Part shown: positions 13,250 through 23,699 of the stretch, one piece after another
Position numbering within the stretch: position 1 is the first letter of the stretch
Layout: each line of letters starts with the position of its first letter
Notes under the pieces: generated by a model
Told to the model about the DNA's origin: nothing
What the model saw: only the letters and a program-made list of their open reading frames with translations
Database searches by the model: none
Translations under genes and position numbers: made by a program
Source of the DNA: Musa acuminata AAA Group
Lineage: Eukaryota; Streptophyta; Magnoliopsida; Zingiberales; Musaceae
Reading direction: 5' to 3'
Length of the DNA: 64,000 bases
Assembly: GCF_036884655.1 (NCBI RefSeq)
Contig: NC_088357.1
Coordinates: 3,835,001-3,899,000 of the forward strand

Positions 13250-13850
13250 TTTTTCTTGTAGGTTGGGTCTTCTTGACATATGTGTTTTATCATGACAAAT
13301 TTCTCATTATGCAAGTCTGATTTTCCCAACTTATGCGTCTCAGACACATTTTATCTTGTGCCTCTATCATGACGAATTTCTCTTTATGTAGGTCGGCTTT
13401 TCGCAACTTACGCGCTTCGAGTACATTTTATTTTGTGCCTTCGTCGTGGCGAATTTCTCTTTATGTGAGTTAGGTTTTCTCGACTCATATGTCTTAAGCA
13501 TATTTTATCTTGTGCCTCTGTTGTGATAGATTTTATTTTATGCAGGTTGGGTTTTTTCAACTCATGTGTCTTAAGCATATTTTATCTTGTGTCTCTATCG
13601 TGATAGATTTCTCTTTACGCAGGTCAAGTTTTCTCGATTCACATGTCTCGATCACATTTTATCTTATACCTCTACCATGACAGATTTCTCTTTACACGTG
13701 TTGAGTTTTCCTAACTTACGTGCTTCGAGCATATTTTATTTTATGCCTTTACCATAGCGAATTTCTCTTTATGCGGGTCGGGTTTTCCTGACTCATGTGT
13801 CTTCGGTATATTTTATCTTGTGCCTTTATTATGATAGATTTATGTAATTT
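13250..13850 (+). repeat. Degenerate 76-bp tandem repeat array (left array)
   Basis: About eight diverged copies with spacing 75-79 bases, counted from the recurring 'cattttatcttgtgcct' block near 13347, 13424, 13499, 13576, 13655, 13730 and 13806. Each unit also holds a 'gggttttctcgactcatgtgtct' like core and an 'atttctctttatg' block. The same unit family makes up the array at 21.63-22.97 kb. Confidence 0.8.
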
Positions 13851-14192
13851 TCAAGTCCTTCATCTAGCACATTTTAAATCCTTCGTACAATATATTTTGA
13901 ATCCTTTATCTAGCACCTTTTGAATCTTTTATCCGATGCTTCTTGAATCCTTAATGTAGAAGTGTCTCAAAGAGACACTTGTCTCAATCATGAAAGGAGA
14001 GAGACCGGCTTCCTCCATATAAATCTCTCTTCACCTTATGGGTGAGGTTCATTCTTCCATTTGAGTCTCCAGAGCCTCCATCAAAATTTTCTTTGCTTAG
14101 TTCTGGTTCCCTATAGGGTAAGTTAGTTCTGGAGTCTCTTATAGTGTCGATGTTAATTCAGAAATAGATAAGTCTTCTACCATTTTGCTCCT

Positions 14193-14910
14193 ATGTCTCC
14201 TTCAATCGAGATGCCTTTTCTTTCTTGTACAAGTTATTCTAAATCTATTGGCTACGAAATGGTTAAGATCCATGCTTTATCTTTGGGCAGTCCAGGGTCA
14301 AAGGAAATCATGGCCTCCCTTTCGTTGAGGGAGGCAGTCCCCGTAAACCCAAAAGTTCTTGGGGACTTAGAGTTATTGAAAACCTAGCATGACTATAATT
14401 CAGTGGTGAATGCATCACTTCTGGATTACTACGAGTTAAGTGTTTCATCTCGATCGAGTTCGACTTACAAGTGCCCCGACCTAATCAACATCCATTCAAT
14501 CATGCGTTGGGGTCTCTTTGCTTATCTTGTGACGACCCTGAGGTGGGATTTCATCTTTTTTTCTATCTAGTGATAGTGTCTTACCTATAATGGTAGAAGA
14601 TGTCACTTCTCAAATGACATCCAACTCATGGCGCTACCTAATATTATTCATTAGGAAATATTGGCGTGCTGACATTACTCCAACCCGTAAATTTTTTTAC
14701 GATTTGTTTGTTACTATGTAAGGGCAAAAGTGGCTACTATTTAACTAATGGCTCGATAAGCCTCAGGTGCTAGTGTTGGTTGAGTTGCTGATTACGGTTG
14801 AGGTGGTGGCATCACTTGTTGGGTTAGTTAAGACAAGAGCATAGCAATAGCTTGCATCATACCCATTAACATTTGCACCTATTCAAAGAGGTTTAGGAAT
14901 GCTTCAATAG
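14193..14910 (+). pseudogene. Degraded gag-like retroelement coding fragments
   Basis: A 64-codon open stretch (14193-14387) ends in LREAVPVNPKVLGDLEL. A further frame reads HDYNSVV followed by DYYELSV. From memory this string resembles N-terminal gag-like domains of plant Ty3-type or unclassified retroelements. On the minus strand near 14830-14910 there is a frame resembling a 'MLMGMMQ' gag motif (read there as VQMLMGMMQAIAMLLS). All frames are interrupted by stops. The same minus-strand motif region is partly repeated at 24440-24545, beside the second repeat island. Identification is from pattern memory only. Confidence 0.35.
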
Positions 14911-15260
14911 GGATGAGCAGGTGACTCGAGGTCGCCCTCGAGTCATTGAGTGGAAGCTAGTATCGCATCAATATTTATACTGAGATATGCATCCACGTGT
15001 GAAAAGGGTGGCTATGCCCCTCGAGTGACAGTACTATAAGTTGGGGCAATGCCTTTTCACTTGAGCATTCATCAAGAGGGTTGGTAATCAGACTCTTCTA
15101 CGATATCGAGCCTTTCTTTTAAGGTCAAAATGGTCATTCTTCACGTGGGTTGGGAAAATCCAACCTGCGTGAAAAAAAAAATCTATCATAACGAAAGCGC
15201 AAGGTTCAATGTACGTCGGGAAGACCCAATTTGCAAGAAATCGATTAATCATTTGATACA

Positions 15261-15265
15261 TCATT
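15261..15265. repeat. Target-site duplication TCATT, left copy
   Basis: Five bases directly before the TG of the solo LTR. They are identical to 16862-16866 directly after its terminal CA. Confidence 0.85.
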
Positions 15266-16861
15266 TGCTAGTCATATGTGCCCTGCAAATCAATCACGTG
15301 AGTGATAGCATGTGTGATTTGACATAGTTTTTTTACTTATTATTATTTGATATTTTATCACTTTATATTGCATGTTGCTTGAATATATTGTGATATTCAT
15401 GGATTTGTGCAATGATAATAGGTAAAAATCCATGGACACAGGTTACTCGAGAGGGATATCGAGATAACCGGATAGATTGGTATGCTATATACCCATCCAT
15501 ATGATGGATTTAGCTGGTCTCATAGCTACTCGTATAGAGACACTAGGGATACAATATAGGTGCTCATTGGAGAATGAGTTCACTAATTGATCCGTTTACG
15601 AAATGCTGGATGGTTGATGATGTCTTATTGGCAAACAACGATTTCGTAATTCCAGTAATGTATCTGGTCCTTAGACTTAAGACACCAAGGATGTCCTGTA
15701 TGAGTACTCCACTTTTTGATACCAGACTTATAGGTTTAGAGGTTCTAGATCTTGCACAACCGGTCATCGGGAGTGGTAGCCAACCTTACAAGGACTATTG
15801 AGTTTCGATAGAGGATCATTCACTCTCGTTGTCTTGAGAGGAATATCCCATATATTCTTGCTCAGACAAATCCCTGGCTAGGGTCATTCGGGTTAAGAGA
15901 GAAAGAGTTCTCCGAGAGAATCCGATTAAAGCGAGACTCAAGTAGAAACCGTATGAGTCTGACAACACTATACCCGATATACGGTCTTTGGAATATTATA
16001 TAGATGAGGGGCTATAAGTACATGGTAACTGAGGACAAACATGTCCAATGGATTGAATTTCCCTGTACTGTTTGGGGACTGCGACGTAGTAGTCTAGTAC
16101 GTCCGTAATCTATGAGTCGAGTGAATTATTATGAAGATAATAATTCATTGAGTTAGAAGGAGTTCTGACAGATATGACTTACGACAAGTTCGATATTAGG
16201 CCTAGAGAGTCACACGCATATGGTAGGTGTTGCGATGAGTAGCGGTTCAGATATGAGATATCCGCTAGAGCCCTTATCTTATTGGATATCCAATAAGCCT
16301 TGAATTATTGAATCCTATGTATGAGATCCAATAAGAGCCAATGAGAGATTATTAGATAAAGATCTACTAATCTAAGAGGCTTGGGTAGTTGGATGAAGAT
16401 CCAATACTCAATATGGTTGGAACCAGGGTAGTTGGATGAAGATCCAATACTCAATATGGTTGGGTCCATTAGGGTTATATTGATAGGGGGCCTTTATAAA
16501 TAGGAGGGAACCAATGGTTCATAGGCTAAAGCCTTTTTAGGTTGCCTCTCCTATTCTCCTCCCCTTCTCCTCCTCAGATAGCAGGCTTGGAGTTTTGAGG
16601 AGCATCGTCGTAGCCCTGCTGTGTGGATCACCACTAGAGAGGAGGGCGCTTGACTTCTTCCATCATCTCCTAGATATATGCAAGGATTCAGGGATCTACG
16701 ATCTCCTTAGGTAACACAAACTTTCATATACGTAATTTTAAGTTTTGTAAGTTTTATGCACCAATCTTCACACGACGACAAACACATCTTTGAGAAATTG
16801 AGGATTTTATTTTTAATGTTCATCCGCTACGCATGTGATATCGCCCCTAGATTTTCCAACA
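15266..16861 (+). mobile_element. Solo LTR (1596 bp, copia-type style) with perfect TSD
   Basis: The block starts with TGCTAG and ends with CCAACA, and it is flanked on both sides by the same five bases TCATT (15261-15265 and 16862-16866). No internal coding region is attached, so it is a solo LTR left by recombination between two LTRs. A TATAAATA box (about 16496-16503) followed by a CT-rich stretch marks the likely U3/R junction and gives the plus orientation. A 43-bp unit is tandemly duplicated inside (16386 and 16429). It resembles long LTRs of plant Maximus/SIRE-like copia elements as I remember them, but the family is not proven. It sits inside the right inverted end of the repeat island and is therefore younger than the island. 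Confidence 0.85.
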
Positions 16862-16866
16862 TCATT
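16862..16866. repeat. Target-site duplication TCATT, right copy
   Basis: Five bases directly after the terminal CA of the solo LTR, matching 15261-15265. Confidence 0.85.
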
Positions 16867-17000
16867 GTCATGTGGTGTCTAACGAGGGCCATTTTATGAT
16901 GAGAAAAATAATTATAAACTATTTTCTCATCATTCATAACGAGAAAGATAATCACAAGCTTTCTTCGTGCTCCTTACGACTAAGTATAAAAGCTTATCTT

Positions 17001-18501
17001 TAACATAGAAAAAAAACAGATATTTTTATTGACTATTCATGTTCATACTCATACCTCAATTTTTTTATGCTGGTGATACCTAAAAAGTTTGATGCTTCCA
17101 TCTCAGAGATATTTCGGATGACCCTATGTATACGAGCAACGAAAAAGATATTCTTTCTTATCATTTTTGTAATTGTTCCTTCATAAAATCAACGAAAAAG
17201 AAAGAGAATTGTCTCCACTTACAACTTTTGCTTACAAAATGCTCGGTCATGAAATCAAGGCTTAGAGTTGGGAGATCATATTACAAAAATAGAGGCAAAG
17301 CAGAATCATATCTAATTCGAAACCATAATCTAATCATCTCTAACCTTATTTATGACGACTTTTAAGAACTTATCCAACGAAAAATTAAACCCCAGTTTCT
17401 TGCACCCAAAATTATAAGAAATAGGGGAGAAATCCATCAAACCGATTCGAGAAACAGAGGATGACGCCAAGAAGACGAATCATGGAACCCATCATGATTG
17501 GAAAAAGGAGATGGGATCAACGAGCGTACCTTCGACGATCTCGAGCCAAGAAGCCATGGGGAAGAAAGGGGATCGGGATCGCAGTGGAAATTTTAGCTCC
17601 GAGGGAGGCAAGGGATCTCGTCGCATTCCAATGGAAGGGGACACAGGCCAGAGAGGGAACCGGACGCTTGCTAACTGTCGCGTGGAGCTCTCACGCGTTG
17701 GTTTGCTTTCTTCCTGTTTTTTTCGAAAATTGTATACTGAAAGCATAAATCCATAATTATCCTCACAAAATTTTTTTAAAATCATAAATTTGAGAATTCG
17801 GTCCAATTAAAAAAAATTTATGTATTTTTTTTATTATTCCATCTCCGTTGGTCACCACCCATTGCCTATCCCTGATTGAGTCTCTTGTTCATCTGTCATC
17901 CTCTTGATGGATAGAGATGAGGGTGGATTTGATGAAGATAATGATTAAGTGATATTTTTTACATGAGCATTGAAAATATTTTAAAGTTCAGATATTCTAT
18001 GAAAAATTCTCAAATTTATTTTTTTTAGAAATCGTCCTTCATGAGCACAGCCTTCCCACGCCAAATTTGTTGTATAATTAAGTTTTGATTAATATTTATA
18101 TATTGAAAATATTTTTTTTTATCTAATTCAATTTTCTACTCATATTGCAGTTTCAACAAGGCTCGGTGGTCCCCCCTGATTCATATTTGGATCTCTACGG
18201 TGAACTTTAGGACTGAGTTGATTGGTCTGATTTGGAACAGAATTGGAAAATTGGTCTGAGATTGGATGGGGCGAGTTCTTAGAATTAGCTCATCGTTTCA
18301 ACTTTTACTGACATTTTCTGTTTTTCTACAAGTTGCTAAATTTCTGAAAGATTTAGTAACTAATTAGGTCCACATGGATTTGCAAAATGTCAATCTACAA
18401 CCACGTGGTCTACAAGGAATTTTAGGTCCCACCACCTCGCCTCTTCGTCCCCCGATACAACGCGCGTTGTTCCGTGTCCCTTCCCGTCTCTGTAACGAGC
18501 G
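17001..18501. other. Intergenic DNA with a possible orphan first exon (minus, about 17525-17570)
   Basis: Mostly AT-rich. On the minus strand near 17557 an ATG opens the short frame MASWLEIVEGT. A plausible donor (GAAG then gtacgc) follows, and a GC-rich leader lies upstream. It looks like the promoter and first exon of a gene whose other exons are missing, since the repeat island begins within 550 bases downstream. I do not recognise it. The last 150 bases lead into the Bet v 1-like gene. Confidence 0.25.
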
Positions 18502-19017
18502 ATGGAGACAATAGCACAACCCAAGTCGGGATGGGAGGGCAAGGTGACGGCCAGAATCCGCGCCGCGACGCCCGAGCAGGCCTGGTCCCTCCTCAAGGGC
18601 TTCTGCAGCCTCCACCGGTGGGTTCCCTCCGTCCGCACCTGCCACAAGCTGGAGGGCGTCGACGGCCAGCCCGGCTGCGTGCGCTACTGCGGCGGACCCC
18701 TCAACCGCTCCGACCCCACCCAGCCCACGGGGTGGTCCAAGGAGCGGCTCCTCGCCGTGGACCCCGCCGGCCGCTCCTACACCTACGAGATCGTGGAGAC
18801 CAACAAGGGCTTCGCCCGGTACCGCGCCACGTTCGCGGTCGCCCCCGACCCGGGCTGCGCCGCCGAGGGGTGCAGCCTCGTGTGGTCCTTCGCCGCGGAC
18901 CCGGTGAAAGGATGGACCCAGCAAGAGTTCGTCGCGTATCTGGAAAAGCTGGCGCAGGGCGTGGCCGAGAGGGTGGAGGCAGAGATCGGTCTCGGCGTCG
19001 CCTCCGCCGAAGGATGA
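18502..19017 (+). CDS. Lachrymatory-factor-synthase-like Bet v 1/START-fold protein
   Basis: Single exon of 171 residues, GC-rich. It begins METIAQPKSGWEGKVTARI and contains the features shared with onion lachrymatory-factor synthase and its plant relatives: WEGKV at the start, AWSLLKGFCSLHRWVPSV, GQPGCVRYC, an ERLLAVDP segment, YEIVETNKGF, LVWSFAADPVKGW and a long C-terminal helix. The fold is the Bet v 1/PYR-like hydrophobic pocket. Most non-onion relatives have no proven substrate, and sulfenic-acid isomerase activity should not be assumed. The size fits the family. The ATG at 18502 is the start that gives this N-terminus. The opposite strand is also open over most of the gene because of the high GC content, and I treat that as a shadow. 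Confidence 0.85.
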   Translation: METIAQPKSGWEGKVTARIRAATPEQAWSLLKGFCSLHRWVPSVRTCHKLEGVDGQPGCVRYCGGPLNRSDPTQPTGWSKERLLAVDPAGRSYTYEIVETNKGFARYRATFAVAPDPGCAAEGCSLVWSFAADPVKGWTQQEFVAYLEKLAQGVAERVEAEIGLGVASAEG

Positions 19018-19360
19018 TAGCCTTCTTCTGGTAACCAACTACAAGTAATATCTGAACAGTTGCTATCACTGTGTATTGGGAAAGAGGAAAGGATCCTTTG
19101 ATGGGAGGCCGTGTAGGACTTGATCGCTGCAACTTCTATCAGTAATCTTGCCGTAAAACTGGGAATTGTTGTGCCTACGTAAGTTTCTCAGGAATGACTG
19201 AATCACCCCGAAATGTTTCTCAGGTGATGTGGTCTTATGGAAGCCTGACGTAAGCAAGGCATGGTCAGGGTTAAGCGTAACGGTATGCATGTAAATCTTT
19301 TATGTATCATGCGGATAACCTCTTTTACCGTCCTTCTCGCACCCAAATGCCTGCTGTGCT
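19018..19360. other. Spacer between the Bet v 1-like and PPR genes
   Basis: About 340 bases between two plus-strand intronless genes. It must hold the 3' UTR of the first and the promoter and leader of the second. No clear TATA box is seen. Confidence 0.4.
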
Positions 19361-20752
19361 ATGCGCTCCCTCCAACCTCTCTTCTCTCGTCTCGCCACCG
19401 CCACCGCCACCGAGACCAACCTTCCCTCTTCCTCTCCCTCGCATCTCCACTTTTCCCGCTCTCTCTTCTCCTCCGAGCAATGTCTTGGCGATCCTGCCGC
19501 GGAGGCGGCAGCCCGTCTCGAGTCCTGCGCGGACCCGGAGGATCTGGCGCAGACGCACGCCCACGTCCTCCGCGCCCACCTCCTCCGCGCTCCCTTCCAC
19601 TGGAACGCCCTCATGCGGTGTTATCTCCGCCTCGTCCGCCCCCGCACGTCTCTCCTGCTATACGCCCAAATGTCCCGCTCCGGCACCGTGCCCGACTGCT
19701 ACACCCTCCCGCTCGCCCTCAAGGCCGTCGCCCTTCTATTCGCCCTCCCTGCCGGCGGACAGCTCCACTGCACCGCTGTCAAGCTCGGACTCGAGAACCA
19801 CGAGTTTACCGAGAGCGGTCTCATTAGCCTCTACGCCAAGGCCGGCGTGTTCGACTCGGCGATGAAGGTGTTCGACCAAAACGCGCAGAGAAAGCTTGGG
19901 TCGTGGAATGCCGTCATAAGCGGACTCGCGCAGGGCGGTCGATTGGCGGAAGCAGTTGATATGTTCGTAGAGCTACGAAGAAGTGGGCTCGTGCCGGATG
20001 ACGTGACGATGGTCAGCGTGGCCTCGGCCTGCGGTGGGTTAGGTGACCTCGGTCTGGCGCAGCAAGTGCACAAGTGTCTCCTGCAGGCAGGGCGGTCAGG
20101 GAGGTTAGACGTGATGCTCTCGAATTCGTTGGTGGATATGTATGCCAAATGCGGGAGGACGGACCTCGCGTACAAGGTGTTCTCGAGAATGGCGAGCCGG
20201 GATGTCTCGTCCTGGACAGCAATGATCATGGGCCTGGCGATGCATGGTGAGGAAGTCGCTGCACTGGACTTCTTCCGGGTGATGCAGCAGGAAGGAGTGC
20301 GGGCGAACCAGGTGACGTTCGTTGGTTTGCTGAGTGCGTGTGCGCATGGGGGATTGGTGGAAGAGGGCATGAACTACCTGGAGGCAATGGCTGAGGAGTA
20401 CAGTTTGGAGCCTACGGTGGCACATTATGGGTGTGTGGTGGATATGCTGGGTAGGGTGGGGCGACTGGTGGAGGCAAGAGCCGTGGTGGAGAGGATGCCA
20501 ATGGAGGCAAATGTGGTGATATGGGGGACATTGCTGGGTGCCTGTGAGAAGCATGTTAATGTGGAGGTCGGCGAGTGGGCAGCGAGGAACCTGTTGGAGC
20601 TGGAGCCATGGAACGATGGGGTGTATGTAGTGCTGTCGAACATTTATGCAGCGGCAAAGAAGTGGGGGGAGGTAGAGAGAGTTAGAAGGTTGATGTGGGA
20701 GAGAAGAGTTGCCAAAGCCCCAGGACACAGCTCGGCTACAGTTTCAGCTTGA
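19361..20752 (+). CDS. E-class PPR protein, mitochondrial type (At1g77170-like)
   Basis: Intronless, 463 residues. The Ser/Arg/Thr-rich N-terminus (MRSLQPLFSRLATATATE) fits an organelle, probably mitochondrial, transit peptide. PLS-type pentatricopeptide repeats follow, with typical cores such as WNAVISGLAQGGRLAEAVDMF, LVDMYAKCGRTDLAYKVFSRM, SWTAMIMGLAMHGEEVAALD and a VDMLGRVGRLVEARAVVERMP motif. The C-terminal E region includes VIWGTLLGACEKH and LELEPWNDGVYVVLSNIYA. There is no DYW deaminase domain, so it would bind RNA and, if it edits, recruit a deaminase in trans. The ELEPWNDGVYVVL block is what I recall from Arabidopsis At1g77170. High GC at third positions is ordinary for intronless monocot genes. 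Confidence 0.9.
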   Translation: MRSLQPLFSRLATATATETNLPSSSPSHLHFSRSLFSSEQCLGDPAAEAAARLESCADPEDLAQTHAHVLRAHLLRAPFHWNALMRCYLRLVRPRTSLLLYAQMSRSGTVPDCYTLPLALKAVALLFALPAGGQLHCTAVKLGLENHEFTESGLISLYAKAGVFDSAMKVFDQNAQRKLGSWNAVISGLAQGGRLAEAVDMFVELRRSGLVPDDVTMVSVASACGGLGDLGLAQQVHKCLLQAGRSGRLDVMLSNSLVDMYAKCGRTDLAYKVFSRMASRDVSSWTAMIMGLAMHGEEVAALDFFRVMQQEGVRANQVTFVGLLSACAHGGLVEEGMNYLEAMAEEYSLEPTVAHYGCVVDMLGRVGRLVEARAVVERMPMEANVVIWGTLLGACEKHVNVEVGEWAARNLLELEPWNDGVYVVLSNIYAAAKKWGEVERVRRLMWERRVAKAPGHSSATVSA

Positions 20753-21300
20753 ATTCGAATTGCACGTAAGGGAAGACAGGGTTGTGTTCCATGAATAATG
20801 CCACTCTTGAAACTGGAATCATCTGACTTGATGAAGTGGTGAGCTAAGTGAGATATTGTGTTTGATAGATCGATTGAGATATTTCATGTTGGCATCAAGA
20901 ATATTCTTGTATCGCTGAAAGGCCAGCAACCTGTCTTAATATAAAAAAAAATTATAGAAACAAATGCAATATTTTGGTGCCGAGCAGTGCAACAATTTAT
21001 AAAGCATTACATCATTCAATTAGGCTTCACTAGTGTTAGGAAGAAATATTCTTGGTCATTCCAATATGGTCCAAACCTATATGCACAAGATTGTCTCAAG
21101 TCTTTTCGAAATGGTTCCGAGATGACTTCGAGGTGGAGATATCGAGCTCCCGAGGTGAAAGTATTACGTTCTCAATATAACACCTACACGAAGACCAAAG
21201 TCAACAGAGGTTTCTCGACTTTGTCCCTTCGACACTCAAGTTAACAATATGAGATCCCTAAATGTGGGCTCGAGTAGTTCAAGAAAAGAGAAAGTCCTCT
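20753..21300. other. PPR 3' flank and AT-rich spacer
   Basis: Holds the 3' UTR of the PPR gene. From about 21090 on the sequence resembles retroelement debris. No gene recognised. Confidence 0.35.
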
Positions 21301-21629
21301 ATTTTCCTATTTATGATATGTTTTTATACCTTGAAGGAGGAAAAGAAAATTTATGATATACTTATCATAAAGGAAGATAAAAGAGCTTAGGATTATCTTG
21401 TTTGTTATAAAGAAAGAAAAAGAAGTTCGTGATTATCTTCTTTCCATAATAAATTAAAAGGAAGCTTGTGTTTATGTACACATAGGCATATGAAGGATGA
21501 CTTGGATGATATGTGGTAACCACATGTTAGTTGATGGTAAATTCTCTATCATTTGTCCCTCCCATCCAAAGGCATACTTTGGGACTTTTGCGAGAGGGGC
21601 TCAAAGCACGTTGTTTGGTTTTTCATCTT

Positions 21630-22972
21630 ACGGGTTGAGTTTTTCGAATCAGGTGTCTCAAGTATATTAGGCCTTATGCCCTCGTCATAATGAGTCTCTT
21701 TATGCGAGTTAGGTTTTTTTTATTCAAGTGTCTCGAGCACGTTGACCTATGTTTCTATTGGCATGGGTAGGATTTTTTCAACTCATGTATCCCGGGTACA
21801 TTTGCCTTGTGTCTTCGCTATAGCGGATTTCTTTTGACACGGGTAGGGTTTTCTTGACTCACGTGTCTCGGGTGCATTTGTCTTATGCCTTTGCCATAGC
21901 GAAGTTATATTGGAGTGGGTCGAGTTTTTCCAATTCACGTGTCTTGGGCGTATTTGGCCTTACACCTTCCTCATAGCGGATTTATCTTCGCATGGGTCAA
22001 GTTTTCTCGACTCATACATCTTAGACGCATTTGGCCTTACACCTCCACCATAGCAGAGTTATCTTAACACTGGTTAGGTTTTTCGAACTTATGCGTCTTG
22101 AGTGCAGTTGGCCTTGCGCTTCCACCATAGTAGGTTTTTCTTAGCGGGTTGGGTTTTCCCGACTTATACATCTTAGGTGCATTTGGCCTTCCGCCTCTAC
22201 CATAACGGATTTATCTTGACATAGGTTGGGTTTTCCCGACTCACGTGTCTTGGACGCATCTGGCCTTGTGCCTCTGCCATAGTGGATTTATCTTAGCATG
22301 GGTCTAGTTTTTCCAACTCACGCGTCTTGGGCACATCTAATCTTGCACCTCCACCATAGCGGAATTATCTTGGTGTAGGTCGTGTTTCCAACTCCCACAT
22401 CTTGGGCACATTTGGCCTTGCAACTCCATCGTAGCGGATTTATTTTGGCATAAGTCAGGTTTTCCTAGCTTACGTGTCTAAGGTGCATTTGGCCTTGTGC
22501 TTTCACTATAGTGGATTTATCTTGGTGTAGATAAGGTTTTCTCAACTCACGCGTCTCAGGTGCATTTGGCCTCGTGCCTACGTTATAGCGGATTTATCTT
22601 AGCGCGGGTTGAGTTTTTCTAACTCATGTGGCTTAGGCGTATTTGACATTATGCCTCTGTCATAGTTGATTTATTTTGGCGCGGGTCGAGTTTTCTCGAC
22701 TCATGTATCTTGAGTGCATATGACTTTGCGCCTCCATAGTAGCAGATTTATCTTGGCGAGGGTCGGGTATTCTCAACTTATGCATTTGAAGCGCATTTGG
22801 CTTTGCACCTCCATCATAGTAGATTTATCTTAGTGTGAGTTAGGTTTATTTAATCTACGTATCTTAGGCACATTTAGCTTTGTGCTTCTGCCATAGCAGA
22901 TTTATTTTGGTGCAAGTTAAGTTTTTCTGGATTTATCTTGGGTGCATTTTGCCTTGCACCTCCACCATAACG
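21630..22972 (+). repeat. 76-bp tandem repeat array (right array), about 17 copies
   Basis: Spacing of the 'catttggcctt' block is 75-77 bases (for example 22028, 22105, 22180 and 22257). Each unit contains 'gggttttcccgactcacgtgtctt' like and 'ccatagcggatttatctt' like blocks. Same period and same core as the array at 13.25-13.85 kb, in the same orientation. Confidence 0.85.
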
Positions 22973-23690
22973 GATTTTAAGTCCCCTTTCCACTGTAGCG
23001 TATCTCATGTCTTCCCACCATGGCAAGCTTCAAATCTTCTCTTTATCGTGATAGATTTCATGTCATTTCTCCGTTGTAGCGAGTCTTGGGTTTTCCTACC
23101 ATGGTGGGCTTCAAATCTTTTTTCCGTCGTAATGAATTTTATGTCTATTCTCCATTATAGTGAGTCTCGGGTCTTCGATGGGTTTCAAATATTCTCTTCG
23201 TCGTAGTGGATTTCATATCCCTTCACCATAACGGATCTCGAGTTTTCCCCCATGGCGGGCTTCAAAGCTTCTCTCTGTCATGGTGAATTTCGTGTCCCTT
23301 TTATACTATAGCATATCTCGAGTTTTCTTATTATGGCGGGCTTTAAATCTTCTTTTGTCATGCCATATTTCATATCCCTTCTTTGTCATAGCGGATCTCG
23401 GGTCTTCCAATTGTGACGGACTTCAAATATTCTTTCTACCATGACGAATTTCATGTCCCTTCTTTGCGATAACGGATCTCGAGTCTTCCTATCGTGGCAG
23501 GCTTCAAATCTTCTTTCCTCTATTATAAATTTCATGTTCCTTCTTTGTCAAATCTCATGTCTTCCTATTATGGCAGGTTTCAAATCTTGTTTCTGCCATG
23601 GCGAATTTCATTTCTCCTCTACCATAGCAGATCTCGGGTCTTCTCGCAGTGATAGATTTCAAATCTTCTTTCTACCGTGGATAATGTCAA
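22973..23690 (+). repeat. Related tandem array of about 80-bp units, about 9 copies
   Basis: The block 'ggcttcaaatcttct' recurs about every 74-87 bases (23031, 23112, 23186, 23273, 23344, 23424, 23505, 23581 and 23660). Units also share 'tagcggatctcgggtcttcc' like and 'gaatttcatgtcccttct' like blocks. It directly follows the 76-bp array and appears to be a derived higher-order variant of it. Confidence 0.8.
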
Positions 23691-23699
23691 TTACGATCA

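Larger units (their letters stand above)
12973..17000. mobile_element. Repeat island with inverted ends (foldback- or TIR-like element), split by a solo LTR
   Basis: The left end (about 12973-13200) matches the reverse complement of the right end (16867-17000, continuing at 15200-15265 inside the LTR insertion). Shared landmarks are 'aagcttgtgatt' followed by 'tctttct', then a string close to 'cacatgac-atgatgt-tcaaatgattaatcgat'. Inside each end the 76-bp repeat begins, with at least eight copies on the left and about two on the right, so the inverted ends contain subterminal tandem repeats. The core has gag-like coding debris. Long inverted ends with tandem repeats are known for foldback and some Mutator-like elements, but I see no transposase. 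It may also be a nested cluster of two inserts. No target duplication was found for the whole island. Confidence 0.5.

Noticed and set aside
13250..13850. Regular direct repeats considered as a CRISPR-like array.
   Set aside because: The units are contiguous and degenerate along their whole 76-bp length, without unique spacers, and the DNA is plant nuclear.
18364..19038. Long open frames antisense to, and in other frames of, the Bet v 1-like gene (up to 224 codons).
   Set aside because: They are composition shadows of a GC-rich gene; the plus frame at 18502 has full family similarity.
19831..20728. Antisense open frames of 179 and 207 codons opposite the PPR gene.
   Set aside because: No recognisable protein; explained by the low stop frequency on the antisense of a GC-rich PPR gene.
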